Origin: Sphingobacteriales bacterium | GTDB taxonomy: Bacteria > Bacteroidota > Bacteroidia > Chitinophagales > Chitinophagaceae | Direction: 5' to 3' | Length of the DNA stretch: 8,270 nucleotides | NCBI GenBank assembly: GCA_004294195.1 | Contig: REAQ01000023.1 | Location: 1-8,270, forward strand | In this document: positions 1 to 7,490 of the stretch, piece by piece | How positions within the stretch are numbered: the stretch's first letter is position 1 | Layout: each line of letters begins with the position of its first letter | The notes under the pieces: generated by a model | Seen by the model: the letters and a program-made list of their open reading frames with translations, nothing else | Database searches by the model: none | Told to the model about the DNA's origin: nothing | Program-made: the position numbers and the translations under genes

Positions 1-719
1 GCCGCCACTAGTGGCCTCTTCTCTACCGTACCTCTTCCCACAAAAAGCATAGACGCAGGCACGCCCGCTTTGGCTGTTGGTCTGGGCTCCGGCAATGCAA
101 TCCCGTTCACGATATAACGGACACGCGCATCATAAGATGCAGGTACACCCCAACGCCGATACAGGGCGAGGTGATCATCGATCCTTCGCCTACTGATCAT
201 AATGGTTTCCTTGTAAAAGGGAAGAAAGGGCATCCTGATATATGAGAAACTACTAAAGGAGTGGATCAATTCTATTTGTGGGATCGATGAACGGATCCAT
301 CGACTGAGTTTATACCCAAAATTGGATTGCCCATTAAAAACGAGCGTAGGCTGCTGCTGTGCATTGATGTAAGCTGCAAATACACCGCGGTACACGAGGT
401 TATCCCAGTACCTTTCTTTATGGTCCGTATAAGATGATATATCGATGATATCGTGCCCTGCGGCCTCAAAATCTTTTTTGAATGCCGTATCCTGTGAACG
501 GCGCGTAAACACGATCAACGCCTTTTTATCTTTCAACCCGTTTGCGATCAGGCTATGCACTTTTTCCGCACCGCCGGTATGATAAAAAGGAAAAAAGAAA
601 AAGACCTCGTAGGTTTTATTGAGCGGCTGTTTGCTTGCTTTCCATTTACCCCACAGAATGAAGGGAAAGATGAACAGGTCTTCCAGTATTCGTTTCATCA
701 GGATCAACCGGTACATCAT
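1..719 (-). CDS. GT4-type glycosyltransferase, C-terminus missing at the left window edge
   Basis: An uninterrupted minus-strand frame of 239 codons runs from ATG at 717-719 to the window edge with no stop seen. It reads as a GT-B glycosyltransferase of family GT4, which transfers a sugar from a nucleotide-sugar donor to a growing glycan at the cytoplasmic membrane face. Visible: a hydrophobic, basic N-terminus (residues 1-30), the GT4 loop TGGAEKV (48-54), the hinge-region IVNG (203-206), and LFVGRGTVEKRP (225-236), which opens the C-terminal Rossmann domain. The donor-binding E-x7-E region lies beyond the edge. The start overlaps the stop of the upstream GT2 gene as ATGA (716-719), so translation is probably coupled. 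A second ATG follows at once (714-716) and a third is at codon 8. Sugar and acceptor cannot be told. Confidence 0.85.
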   Translation of the reverse strand, partial: MMYRLILMKRILEDLFIFPFILWGKWKASKQPLNKTYEVFFFFPFYHTGGAEKVHSLIANGLKDKKALIVFTRRSQDTAFKKDFEAAGHDIIDISSYTDHKERYWDNLVYRGVFAAYINAQQQPTLVFNGQSNFGYKLSRWIRSSIPQIELIHSFSSFSYIRMPFLPFYKETIMISRRRIDDHLALYRRWGVPASYDARVRYIVNGIALPEPRPTAKAGVPASMLFVGRGTVEKRPLVA

Positions 720-1522
720 ATGGATTTTTTCAGGGTTTTACCGATGGCCTTGAGTTGATCCATGCAAGCGTATCCTAAGGTCTTCCACACAAATCCATTC
801 CATCGGCCATTACTCAATGCGTGGCCCACAAAACGGAATTTTGTTTTGGCGAGTTTTTTGAAAACATTCTGCTGACGGGAACGCGTAAACGAATTATGGA
901 CGATGCGGTGTTGAACAAGTTCATCAGGCAGTTTATGTATCACTACACCATCTGCAGCCATGCGTAGCCATAAATCATAGTCTTCCGCCTGGCTTTGTTC
1001 ACTGCGATATTTATATTTCTTCAGCATTTCCGCTTTGGCCATAATGCTAGGGTGGGCAAGACAATTGTCTTTCGGAAGAAAACCCCTGATCTGTTCGGGT
1101 GTTGTGTTTTGTTCATCCGCCGCCCAGTTTCCGATCGGTTTATCCATTTCATTGATCAGGCTCACTCTGGAGGCCAATACACCTACTTCAGGATGTGCTT
1201 CCAGGTATGCTACTTGTTGGGTAATTCGTCCGGGCAGGCACATATCGTCCCCATCCATTCTGGCGATGTATTTTCCAGCAGATAGATCGATTCCTTTGTT
1301 CAGTGTATACACCAGGCCCAAGTTCTGCTCATTTTTCACATAGCGGATCCTTGGATCCTGAAAAGATTGAATAATGGTCTCTGAGGCATCTGTTGATCCA
1401 TCATTGATCAATATGATCTCCATAGATGGATACTGTTGTTCCAGGATGCTTTGGATGGCCCGCGTCAGGTATGCCGCCGTATTGTAAACCGGGATAAGGA
1501 TGCTGACGAGGGGGGTTGACAT
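716..1522 (-). CDS. GT2-family glycosyltransferase (GT-A fold), soluble
   Basis: A 268-residue inverting glycosyltransferase of family GT2. The N-terminus SILIPVYN (7-14) and ILINDGSTD (37-45) form the nucleotide-binding part. RMDGDD (88-93) holds the metal-binding DXD motif. The conserved AEDYDLWLR (179-187) carries the probable catalytic acidic residues. Length is normal for a single-domain GT2, and I see no strong membrane segment, so it is probably cytoplasmic or peripheral. It lies 12 nt after the upstream GT4 gene and its TGA overlaps the ATG of the next gene, so it is an internal operon member. No Shine-Dalgarno sequence precedes ATG 1520-1522; that stretch is A/T-rich, as is usual in Bacteroidota. 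The motifs resemble O-antigen or capsule GT2 enzymes that add one hexose or HexNAc, but the sugar is unknown. Confidence 0.93.
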   Translation of the reverse strand: MSTPLVSILIPVYNTAAYLTRAIQSILEQQYPSMEIILINDGSTDASETIIQSFQDPRIRYVKNEQNLGLVYTLNKGIDLSAGKYIARMDGDDMCLPGRITQQVAYLEAHPEVGVLASRVSLINEMDKPIGNWAADEQNTTPEQIRGFLPKDNCLAHPSIMAKAEMLKKYKYRSEQSQAEDYDLWLRMAADGVVIHKLPDELVQHRIVHNSFTRSRQQNVFKKLAKTKFRFVGHALSNGRWNGFVWKTLGYACMDQLKAIGKTLKKSI

Positions 1523-1534
1523 GCTGCAAAATAA

Positions 1535-2647
1535 TTATTCTCTATCAAGTTCGCGGATCCTTTTCGCTACGCTGCCCGCGATGCCTTCCCAATGATAATG
1601 CTGTATAAATGTAGCCGGATCAAATTCTGCGGGTTCATTGTGCAGGATCTTCGCCGCCATCGCTTGTGCATCATGGTCAGGCACTACCCGAAGCAGGTTG
1701 CCGGTATAACGGTCATCAATACCTGCCACACCAGTGGCGTAACTTACAACGGGCAGTCCATATGAGAGGGCTTCCATTACTTTCACTTTCACACCGCCAC
1801 CAGATGACACAGGATTGATGAACAGGTCTGCCGCACGGAAATAGGTGTCTATATCATCCACATATCCCACCAATGTGAAGCCGGGTGCGTGCAGTTCTTT
1901 CAGATAAACAAATGATGGATCATGCAGCCTGCCGCAAACCAACACCACCACATCGGGTGGAAGCAAGGGCATCAGTTTATGAACAATACTGGTGACGCCA
2001 TCGGCGTTGGGTTCATAGTCTAATGTGCCATTGAACAAAAGCAGGGTATGGTTCCTGTTGATGCCGTGACGGCTACAAATCTCTTCTTTGGCTTGCCGCT
2101 TCTGTGCAGCATCGGGCATGGGCATTTGCTCAAGTCCATAGGGCACCAGCAGGCATCTTGATGGGTTCAGCCTGAATTGATCAACAGCTGTGGCAAGGTC
2201 TTCCGGTGTTTTGAACAGGTTGAGGTCGGCCCTGCTATGCGTAAATTTTTCCAGCAGGTAGAGCAAGGGCCACCACCATCTGCCCAATTGCCGGAAGCGT
2301 TTGTATTCAATGTTATGAGAATGAACGATGAGGGGGATCATCTTTTTCCGCCGCACCCAAAGACCAGCCAGACCATAATAACAATGCTCTATCAATAAGT
2401 ACTTGGCCTGGGTTATTTGTTGTTGGCGGAAAATGCTTTGCCAGGCTGATGGTTGCAGGAATTGTTTTTTTGATACTGGAAGTGTAGCAACGACATTGAA
2501 GGGCTGCTCTACATCAGCTTCGTTGTTTTCAGAACACAAGATCGTCAGCGGGATTTCCCGGGCAAGGTATTTCGAGAACAGGGCAATGCCTTTTTGTCCA
2601 CCAAATTCCGGTGGTAAGACTTTATACCATACCACACTGAGGATCAT
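1535..2647 (-). CDS. GT4-type (group 1) glycosyltransferase
   Basis: A complete 370-residue GT-B enzyme. The N-terminal domain shows EFGGQKGI (14-21), the glycine loop of GT4 enzymes, and HSHNIEYKR (109-117). The C-terminal domain begins near LLFNGTLDYEPN (203-214), continues with GYVDDIDTYFRAADLFINP (261-279), and contains SGGGVKVKVMEAL (282-294) followed by GLPVVSYATGVAGI, the donor-sugar nucleotide-binding segment of the family. Length is usual for GT4. The start is one nucleotide after the YfhO stop (TAAcATG), and the next gene starts 12 nt after this stop, so it is co-transcribed with both. The expected role is adding one sugar during assembly of a surface polysaccharide or lipid-linked oligosaccharide. 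Donor specificity cannot be read from the sequence. Confidence 0.93.
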   Translation of the reverse strand: MILSVVWYKVLPPEFGGQKGIALFSKYLAREIPLTILCSENNEADVEQPFNVVATLPVSKKQFLQPSAWQSIFRQQQITQAKYLLIEHCYYGLAGLWVRRKKMIPLIVHSHNIEYKRFRQLGRWWWPLLYLLEKFTHSRADLNLFKTPEDLATAVDQFRLNPSRCLLVPYGLEQMPMPDAAQKRQAKEEICSRHGINRNHTLLLFNGTLDYEPNADGVTSIVHKLMPLLPPDVVVLVCGRLHDPSFVYLKELHAPGFTLVGYVDDIDTYFRAADLFINPVSSGGGVKVKVMEALSYGLPVVSYATGVAGIDDRYTGNLLRVVPDHDAQAMAAKILHNEPAEFDPATFIQHYHWEGIAGSVAKRIRELDRE

Positions 2648-2648
2648 G

Positions 2649-5129
2649 TTAAGCGGTCTGGTTTTTCCGTTGTCGGTATTCCATGAAAATGCCTACGGCA
2701 AAGAAAAGCAACAACAGGATCTGGCAGATGGCCGTAATGCGATGGCCCATGATATAGCTTTTCGGTTCAAACCTGAACTCAATAGCATGTTTACCTGCCG
2801 GCACCGCCAGTCCGCGCAGTACATAGTTTGTTTTAACGATGGGTGTTTCCTTGCCATCGATAAATGCTTTCCAACCGCGGTCATAATATACTTCACTGAA
2901 GACCGCAAACTGATTGCTGGCAGATTGGAATTGGTAGTTGATCACATCGTTCTCATTCTTTTCCATCCTGATAGAAGCAGTTGAATCAGCAACGGGTTGG
3001 AAGGGGATCGATGCCTTGAAACTTTCTTGTACAATCGCTTCATCTTTTGCATTGAAACTGTTCAATGCGCGCATTTCTTCCGCGGGATCTTTAACGAAAC
3101 GGATCTGGTTTACCAGCCATGCATTTCCGAGCGCGCCGGGATTGCGTTGCGCAACGGGCTGCCCGCTGGAATCCGGTACAATGAAATATTTGGTGTTCAG
3201 CATATCCATCACCTGCATATTCATCGGCTGTTTAGTCAGTTGGTTTTCGATGAGATCCTGATAGAGGCTCAGCTTGGCCGCATGGTATCCACCGACGGAT
3301 TCATGGTGATAAGATGTAATGGCGTCATTGAACGGATCAGTGGTGAGATTGAAAACCCTGAAATGCGGATCCTTGTCCTGCAGGATCATCTGGTCCGCCA
3401 TAGTGGGATTAAAGACGGATTCGTTTTGCTCCGGCTCCAGAAAATTATCTGCATTCAAATATCGTTTCGCAACGGGCAACAGATCAAAGCTGGTCAATAC
3501 TATCAATGCGATTGCCGCATACTGGGCCTTGAGGTTTCTTTTCGCAAATCCATACAACACCAGGAAGGCAGCGCCTGCAAAAAAGAGCGATCGCAATAGG
3601 TCGGCACGGAAGATATCCTTACGGTCTTCCACAGCGGCGTTGATGATTTCCTTGGCTACCGTAGCATCGTTGTTCATCATCTGCGTCAGCTGCTGCTGCA
3701 GACCCTTATCCCGATCATTCTTATAATCAAAACTGACATACATGATTGCTGCCAACGCGAAAATGCCAGCCATCGCATATCCGGATTTTTTCACTCTTTC
3801 CCAGATGTATGATTTTTCATCGTTTCCATAGAATGCCTGTTGCAGCGCCAGCACGCCCAGGAAAGCAAAGCTGAGCTGGGGAATAACGAGGATCATAGCT
3901 GGAGCCCTGAACTTATTGTACATCGGCAGGTGCTCAAAAATGAACGTATTGAAGGCGGCAAAATTCTTACCCCACGACATTAGGATGGCCAAAACAGTTA
4001 CTGCAAACAACCACCATTTATGACTGCTGCGTACATAGAACATCCCAAACACAAACAACATACAGATCACTGCGCCAAGATATACCGGACCTGCGTGACC
4101 GGGTTGACTGCCCCAATAGGAGGGGATATAGGAATACAACTGGTTGACAAAATCAGGCGGAAGGTTTTTGCTTTGCAGGGTTTCCACCAGCTTGGATTCT
4201 TCACCCAGAGGCCTGAGTGAACCTCCATAGATATCCGGGATCAGCAGGGTCATGGTTTCTGCCTGCCCATAGCTGCCATACAAAAATGCATAGCCCGTAT
4301 CTAATCCACCTTTATTCACTTTCTTCACGGTGTTGCTATCCAGGTTCAGCGAAGCTTGTCCGCCCCTGATGGTTGCCTTAGAATAATCATATGTGGTGAA
4401 CAACATAACGGCATTAACCAATATGCCGATGGTTGCAGCAACAGCCGCAAACCCAAAAGCAGTGAGCATGTGCTTCACCTTGCCTTCTTTGATCCAGCGA
4501 ATCGTTTGCGCTACAGTCAGGAATATGACGATAAGCAAGAAATAATAGACGATCTGGTAGTGATTCTGATAAACCAGGATCGAGGTGAACAATGCCGTGA
4601 AGGCAGCACCCAGCCAGTATCTTCCGTCGTAAATCATCAGCAGTCCACCCAATGCCGCAGGGAGATAAGCGATAGACAACATCTTTGTTTCATGGCCCAC
4701 AGAGATGATCACCGGGTCATAGGTGGCATAGGCATAACCAATGGCACCGATCATCGCGATGTATGGATTGACGCGCATGACGATGGCCAGGAAGTAAAAG
4801 CCAAGGCATGCCAGAATGAAGAACCGTATGGGTCTTGGCAGGAACAGCGAAAAAACGTCGCTGGCATAATATGAAACCAGATTATTATTGTTGGTAGCGA
4901 TCTGGTAGCCAGGCATCCCACTAAACAGGTTGTTGGTCCACAAAGGTGCCAACCCATCATGTGCGTCCCGGTAGTCCTGGATATCCTTGGCCATGCCTTT
5001 CCAGTGCATGACGTCACTCTGTTGGAGCACTTTACCGTCCAATGCTGGTTTACAAAAGATAACCGCAACAATAACAAACACGGCAACAGCGATGATATGG
5101 GGGAGGAGTTTCGAGAAGTTCAGTTTCAT
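2649..5129 (-). CDS. yfhO: YfhO-family multi-pass membrane protein (probable GT-C-type glycosyltransferase)
   Basis: An 826-residue protein and first gene of the minus-strand operon. A membrane segment (about 11-27) leads into an extracytoplasmic loop with QSDVMHWKGM (37-46) and LWTNNLFSGMPGYQI (63-77), wording typical of YfhO proteins of Bacteroidota. Several further hydrophobic segments follow between about 100 and 550 (for example 102-118, 192-207, 224-243, 350-366, 410-430, 451-466, 512-526, 537-552). After a long soluble region comes a C-terminal beta-type domain with YYDRGWKAFIDGKETPI (748-764) and VLRGLAVPAGKHAIEF (770-785), then a last membrane helix (about 797-815). Family knowledge: Gram-positive YfhO homologues glycosylate teichoic acid, using undecaprenyl-phosphate sugar made by a CsbB-type GT2. 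A similar lipid-linked transfer at the outer face of the inner membrane is inferred here. Acceptor unknown. ATG 5127-5129 is the only convincing start. Confidence 0.9.
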   Translation of the reverse strand: MKLNFSKLLPHIIAVAVFVIVAVIFCKPALDGKVLQQSDVMHWKGMAKDIQDYRDAHDGLAPLWTNNLFSGMPGYQIATNNNNLVSYYASDVFSLFLPRPIRFFILACLGFYFLAIVMRVNPYIAMIGAIGYAYATYDPVIISVGHETKMLSIAYLPAALGGLLMIYDGRYWLGAAFTALFTSILVYQNHYQIVYYFLLIVIFLTVAQTIRWIKEGKVKHMLTAFGFAAVAATIGILVNAVMLFTTYDYSKATIRGGQASLNLDSNTVKKVNKGGLDTGYAFLYGSYGQAETMTLLIPDIYGGSLRPLGEESKLVETLQSKNLPPDFVNQLYSYIPSYWGSQPGHAGPVYLGAVICMLFVFGMFYVRSSHKWWLFAVTVLAILMSWGKNFAAFNTFIFEHLPMYNKFRAPAMILVIPQLSFAFLGVLALQQAFYGNDEKSYIWERVKKSGYAMAGIFALAAIMYVSFDYKNDRDKGLQQQLTQMMNNDATVAKEIINAAVEDRKDIFRADLLRSLFFAGAAFLVLYGFAKRNLKAQYAAIALIVLTSFDLLPVAKRYLNADNFLEPEQNESVFNPTMADQMILQDKDPHFRVFNLTTDPFNDAITSYHHESVGGYHAAKLSLYQDLIENQLTKQPMNMQVMDMLNTKYFIVPDSSGQPVAQRNPGALGNAWLVNQIRFVKDPAEEMRALNSFNAKDEAIVQESFKASIPFQPVADSTASIRMEKNENDVINYQFQSASNQFAVFSEVYYDRGWKAFIDGKETPIVKTNYVLRGLAVPAGKHAIEFRFEPKSYIMGHRITAICQILLLLFFAVGIFMEYRQRKNQTA

Positions 5130-5149
5130 GATGTAAGTTGATGTAAGTC
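5130..5149. repeat. Tandem 10-bp direct repeat next to the yfhO start
   Basis: Two adjacent decamers, GATGTAAGTT and GATGTAAGTC, differ only at the last base and abut the yfhO start codon. On the mRNA strand they read as two ACTTACATC-like units just before ATG, where a ribosome binding site would be expected. There is no Shine-Dalgarno sequence. It may be a chance duplication or a translation-control element. Confidence 0.6.
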
Positions 5150-5171
5150 ATTATTGGTTAGTGGTTATAAA

Positions 5172-5199
5172 TAACTTCTAACAAATAACATATAACCTG
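5172..5199. repeat. Four-unit array with a 7-bp period (TAACNNN) in the divergent promoter region
   Basis: TAAC occurs at 5172, 5179, 5186 and 5193, exactly seven bases apart, each followed by three variable A/T-rich or mixed bases. On the minus strand this reads as NNNGTTA four times. It overlaps the candidate yfhO promoter, so it could be a direct-repeat binding site for a regulator. It may also be a decayed relative of the other four-unit 7-bp arrays in the window, although the unit differs. Confidence 0.5.
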
Positions 5200-5213
5200 T
5201 TCTGCCACGCAAA
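5182..5213 (-). promoter_or_regulatory. Candidate Bacteroidota-type promoter for the yfhO glycosyltransferase operon
   Basis: Reading the minus strand, TTTG at 5213-5210 is followed by 20 bases and then GTTATTTG at 5189-5182. The Bacteroidota consensus is TTTG near -33 and TAnnTTTG near -7, about 19-20 bases apart. The -33 box and spacing fit; the -7 box keeps TTTG but lacks the leading TA. It would give a leader of roughly 45-50 nt before the yfhO ATG. No equally good match was found for the plus-strand gene. Confidence 0.3.
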
Positions 5214-5270
5214 ATACCAAAGGATTATGAATTTTTAGCGGCAAATGGCCCCTCCAGAACTATTTTATAG

Positions 5271-6068
5271 ATGTTTCGTTATCTTTTTCTCATGATTCAA
5301 CAGATCATCACACACAAACCCACGCGCCTGTTCATGATCCTGGGCGCATTTTTTGCCGCCAATGCCATCATTGCTGAGATCGTTGGCGTGAAAATATTCT
5401 CACTGGAAGACACCCTCGGTATAGCAAAGGCGCATTTTGCATTGTTCGGGGAGAAGGACCTGTCGTTCAGCCTCACTGTTGGGGTGTTGCCATGGCCCGT
5501 AGTATTCGTGATGACAGACATCATCAATGAGTATTATGGCGTCAAAGGTGTCCGCTTTCTCACGATGCTCACCGTTGCGCTAATTGGATTCGCTTTTTTC
5601 ATATTCTATTTTGCCATCCACGCATCTCCCGATACCCGCTACTGGATCGGTTCCGGATCCACCATGGGCGTGCCAGACATGCAGGCCGCTTTCAATGCCA
5701 TCTTTGGCCAGGGGATGAATATCATCGTGGGTTCACTAACTGCCTTCATTCTGGGTCAATTAATTGATGCACTGGTATTTCGGAAGATCAAGGCTTTCAC
5801 AGGTGAAAAACACATCTGGGCCCGTGCCACAATGAGTACGCTGGTCTCACAATTCATCGATTCTGTAGTAGTGACCTATGTTGCCTTTACCCTGTTCCGC
5901 GGGGTGCCGGTAGGGCAGACAATGGCCTGGGCTTTCACCGCTTATGCATACAAATTCCTCGTTGCTGTTTTGATGACCCCACTAGTGTATGTGATTCACT
6001 GGGCCTGTGAGAAATACCTGGGTAAAGAAACGGCCGCGGAGATGAAACGTACCGCACTTATTAGCTAA
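5271..6068 (+). CDS. yhhQ: YhhQ-family queuosine precursor transporter (VUT / DUF165)
   Basis: A 265-residue, highly hydrophobic inner-membrane protein of the YhhQ/VUT family, which takes up queuosine precursors (preQ0/preQ1 in E. coli) for modification of tRNA position 34. Family marks: TRLFMILGAFFAANAIIAEIVGVKIF near the N-terminus (quoted in part, residues about 18-43), the hallmark TDIINEYYG (82-90), LGQLIDALVFRKIK (161-174), and SQFIDSVVVTYVAF (193-206). About six membrane segments are visible (near 19-38, 66-81, 97-116, 148-168, 193-209, 220-242). ATG 5271 gives the longest form; ATG 5292 (MIQQIITHK) matches the usual family N-terminus better and may be the real start. It is divergent from the yfhO operon and convergent with the Nudix gene. 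The last residues and TAA lie inside a heptamer repeat. Confidence 0.92.
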   Translation: MFRYLFLMIQQIITHKPTRLFMILGAFFAANAIIAEIVGVKIFSLEDTLGIAKAHFALFGEKDLSFSLTVGVLPWPVVFVMTDIINEYYGVKGVRFLTMLTVALIGFAFFIFYFAIHASPDTRYWIGSGSTMGVPDMQAAFNAIFGQGMNIIVGSLTAFILGQLIDALVFRKIKAFTGEKHIWARATMSTLVSQFIDSVVVTYVAFTLFRGVPVGQTMAWAFTAYAYKFLVAVLMTPLVYVIHWACEKYLGKETAAEMKRTALIS

Positions 6069-6086
6069 TAGCTATTAGCTAGTAGC
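6059..6086. repeat. Heptamer array, copy 1: four TANTAGC units with an 18-bp palindrome at a convergent gene junction
   Basis: Four adjacent 7-bp units read TATTAGC, TAATAGC, TATTAGC, TAGTAGC. Bases 6063-6080 form the perfect palindrome AGCTAATAGCTATTAGCT, and pairing can extend to 6058-6085 with G-T wobbles. The array contains the TAA stop of yhhQ (6066-6068) and the TAG stop of the Nudix gene (6065-6067 on the minus strand), so the convergent genes overlap by a few bases within it. As RNA it could fold on either strand and might end transcription from both sides, but there is no U-tract, so a classic intrinsic terminator is not supported. Confidence 0.8.
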
Positions 6087-6535
6087 GACCTTACGATGTC
6101 AACAACTGTCTTGTCAATTGGCAAGGTGACATTTTCCGGGATGAATTCTTCCCAACTCAGCATACGGAAGGTTTCTATTTCACCTTGCACCTTGTAGATC
6201 TCCAGTTGCTGCTGGTCAAAGTCAAATGGTTTTGTTCTGATGGGGACTTGAATGGGTTCCAGTGGCGTAACAAAATAATAAATCGAAATGATCTGGTGCG
6301 AGGGGTTAAATGCGCTCATCTGGAAATAGTCAGTGGTATAAATGTGTTCACCCACTTCCACGCGCAAATTCATTTCTTCCATGAACTCCCTGGCTAAGCA
6401 ATCACGGGTGCCTTCTCCAAATTCCAACCCGCCACCCGGAAACTTCGTATAGTAGCCACCCCGGATAAACTCATCGGCTACAAGCACTTGCCTGTGCTCG
6501 TTCACAAGAATACCGTATACGCGCAGATTAAACAT
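6065..6535 (-). CDS. Nudix hydrolase
   Basis: A small soluble hydrolase that cleaves a nucleoside diphosphate linked to another group, using divalent metal. With the start chosen here it has 156 residues. The Nudix box G-x5-E-x7-RE-U-x-EE-x-G-U is present as GGLEFGE (35-41), then RE (49-50) and EE (53-54). All catalytic acidic residues are kept, but the last glycine is Asn (56). Two starts are possible: ATG 6542-6544, overlapping corA by 10 bp, or ATG 6533-6535, which gives the compact TGATG overlap with the corA stop. I prefer the second because MFNLRVYGILVN looks like the natural N-terminus of this group. Co-transcription with corA is likely. The last residues (LLANSY) and TAG are encoded by the heptamer repeat. 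Substrate unknown. Confidence 0.9.
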   Translation of the reverse strand: MFNLRVYGILVNEHRQVLVADEFIRGGYYTKFPGGGLEFGEGTRDCLAREFMEEMNLRVEVGEHIYTTDYFQMSAFNPSHQIISIYYFVTPLEPIQVPIRTKPFDFDQQQLEIYKVQGEIETFRMLSWEEFIPENVTLPIDKTVVDIVRSLLANSY

Positions 6536-7473
6536 CAAAACCATTTTTTACGAACAAAGAACCAGGCCATGATGAGCGAAATACCTAAGGCGAGTAGAAT
6601 TGGAATATAAAAGGCGTGTGGCTTTTCCTGGTAGGGGATCGGCACGTTCATTCCATATATACTGGCTACCAGCAAGGGAAACTGTAGAATGATCGTGATT
6701 CCTGCCAATCGCTTTAAAACAAAGTTCTGGTTGTTGGCAATTATGCTCGCAAATGCATCAAGTGTGGAGGAGAGGATGTTGGTATAAATATTGGCCATCT
6801 CAAGGGCCTGTGACATATCAATAATTAGATCACCAAGAATTTCGCGCTCATCTTCGTTTAAACCCAGTAAATTAGTGCGTTCCATCTTCACCAGTAAAAG
6901 CTCATTTGAACGTAGAGCAGTAACAATGTAAACGAGGCTTTTCTGAATGCGCATCAACTCCAGCAATTCTTCATTTCGGTTGGCTTCATACAAACGCTGC
7001 TCTACAATGTTCCTTCTATGGTTGATCTCTTTAAGGTACTCAATGAAGGTCTGCGTCACCTTTTCAAAGATCTTCAGCACCATCATGTTTCGCTTGTCTG
7101 GATGCCTGTTCTGGAAAGTATTCAGGAACTTCTTGATGGCACCATTCTCAAAAGAATTCACCGTTACAATATGATGGTGGGTGAGAATAATGCAGATGGG
7201 GATTGTGATATAATAAGCGTCACTATCGTTAAATGAATTGTTTTCTGTAGGTGTCTTGATCACAATCATTTTCACGTTATCCGCCACTTCATAACGGGGG
7301 CGCTCATCAATATCCAGTGAGTCTTGCAGGAATTCTATCGGCACGTCCAGTTTATCGGCCACATCCGTGAATTCCTCCTGTTTAAACGGCGGAAGAATAT
7401 TCACCCAGGTACCATTTTCCGGTTTATCTACGGAAGTGGTTACGCCTTCAATATTTCTAAACAGTTGGATCAT
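6535..7473 (-). CDS. corA: CorA-family divalent metal (magnesium) transport protein
   Basis: A 312-residue CorA-type channel that would form a pentamer in the inner membrane and carry Mg2+ (some members Co2+ or Ni2+). A cytosolic alpha/beta domain fills about 1-125, followed by long charged helices (about 130-250) that build the funnel. The first membrane helix (about 256-272) ends in the signature YGMN (273-276). A short loop, VPIPYQEKPHAFY, leads to the second helix (about 288-306) and the basic C-terminus KKWF. Length is normal. The signature establishes the family; the exact metal is not readable. ATG 7471-7473 has no Shine-Dalgarno sequence. A heptamer repeat lies 18 nt upstream, and the TGA is shared with the Nudix start. 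No Mg-sensing leader is recognisable in the 26-nt gap. Confidence 0.95.
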   Translation of the reverse strand: MIQLFRNIEGVTTSVDKPENGTWVNILPPFKQEEFTDVADKLDVPIEFLQDSLDIDERPRYEVADNVKMIVIKTPTENNSFNDSDAYYITIPICIILTHHHIVTVNSFENGAIKKFLNTFQNRHPDKRNMMVLKIFEKVTQTFIEYLKEINHRRNIVEQRLYEANRNEELLELMRIQKSLVYIVTALRSNELLLVKMERTNLLGLNEDEREILGDLIIDMSQALEMANIYTNILSSTLDAFASIIANNQNFVLKRLAGITIILQFPLLVASIYGMNVPIPYQEKPHAFYIPILLALGISLIMAWFFVRKKWF

Positions 7474-7490
7474 GCGTTGCGAAGGTATGT

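Noticed and set aside
272..469. A 65-codon minus-strand frame at the left
   Set aside because: It is a shadow of the 239-codon GT4 frame on the same strand in another phase. The latter has clear family motifs and no stop to the window edge.
2403..2984. Plus-strand open frames of 100-200 codons opposite the glycosyltransferase and yfhO genes (also 2997-3599 and 4356-4874)
   Set aside because: Their translations show no domain, membrane or low-complexity logic, and they lie antisense to genes with strong motifs; they follow from the codon use of the real genes.
5200..5270. Possible preQ1 riboswitch before the queuosine precursor transporter
   Set aside because: No preQ1 class I core (C-rich loop plus A-rich tail) or other recognisable aptamer can be drawn in this stretch.
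5261..5287. TATTTTAT (5261) and TATCTTTT (5280) as -7 boxes for yhhQ
   Set aside because: Each resembles TAnnTTTG, but neither has a TTTG about 20 bases upstream, and the second would place the transcript start at or after the ATG.
6058..6085. Classic intrinsic terminator between yhhQ and the Nudix gene
   Set aside because: The palindrome can form a stem, but it is A/T-rich, without a stable loop, and has no U-tract on either strand; it is reported only as a repeat.
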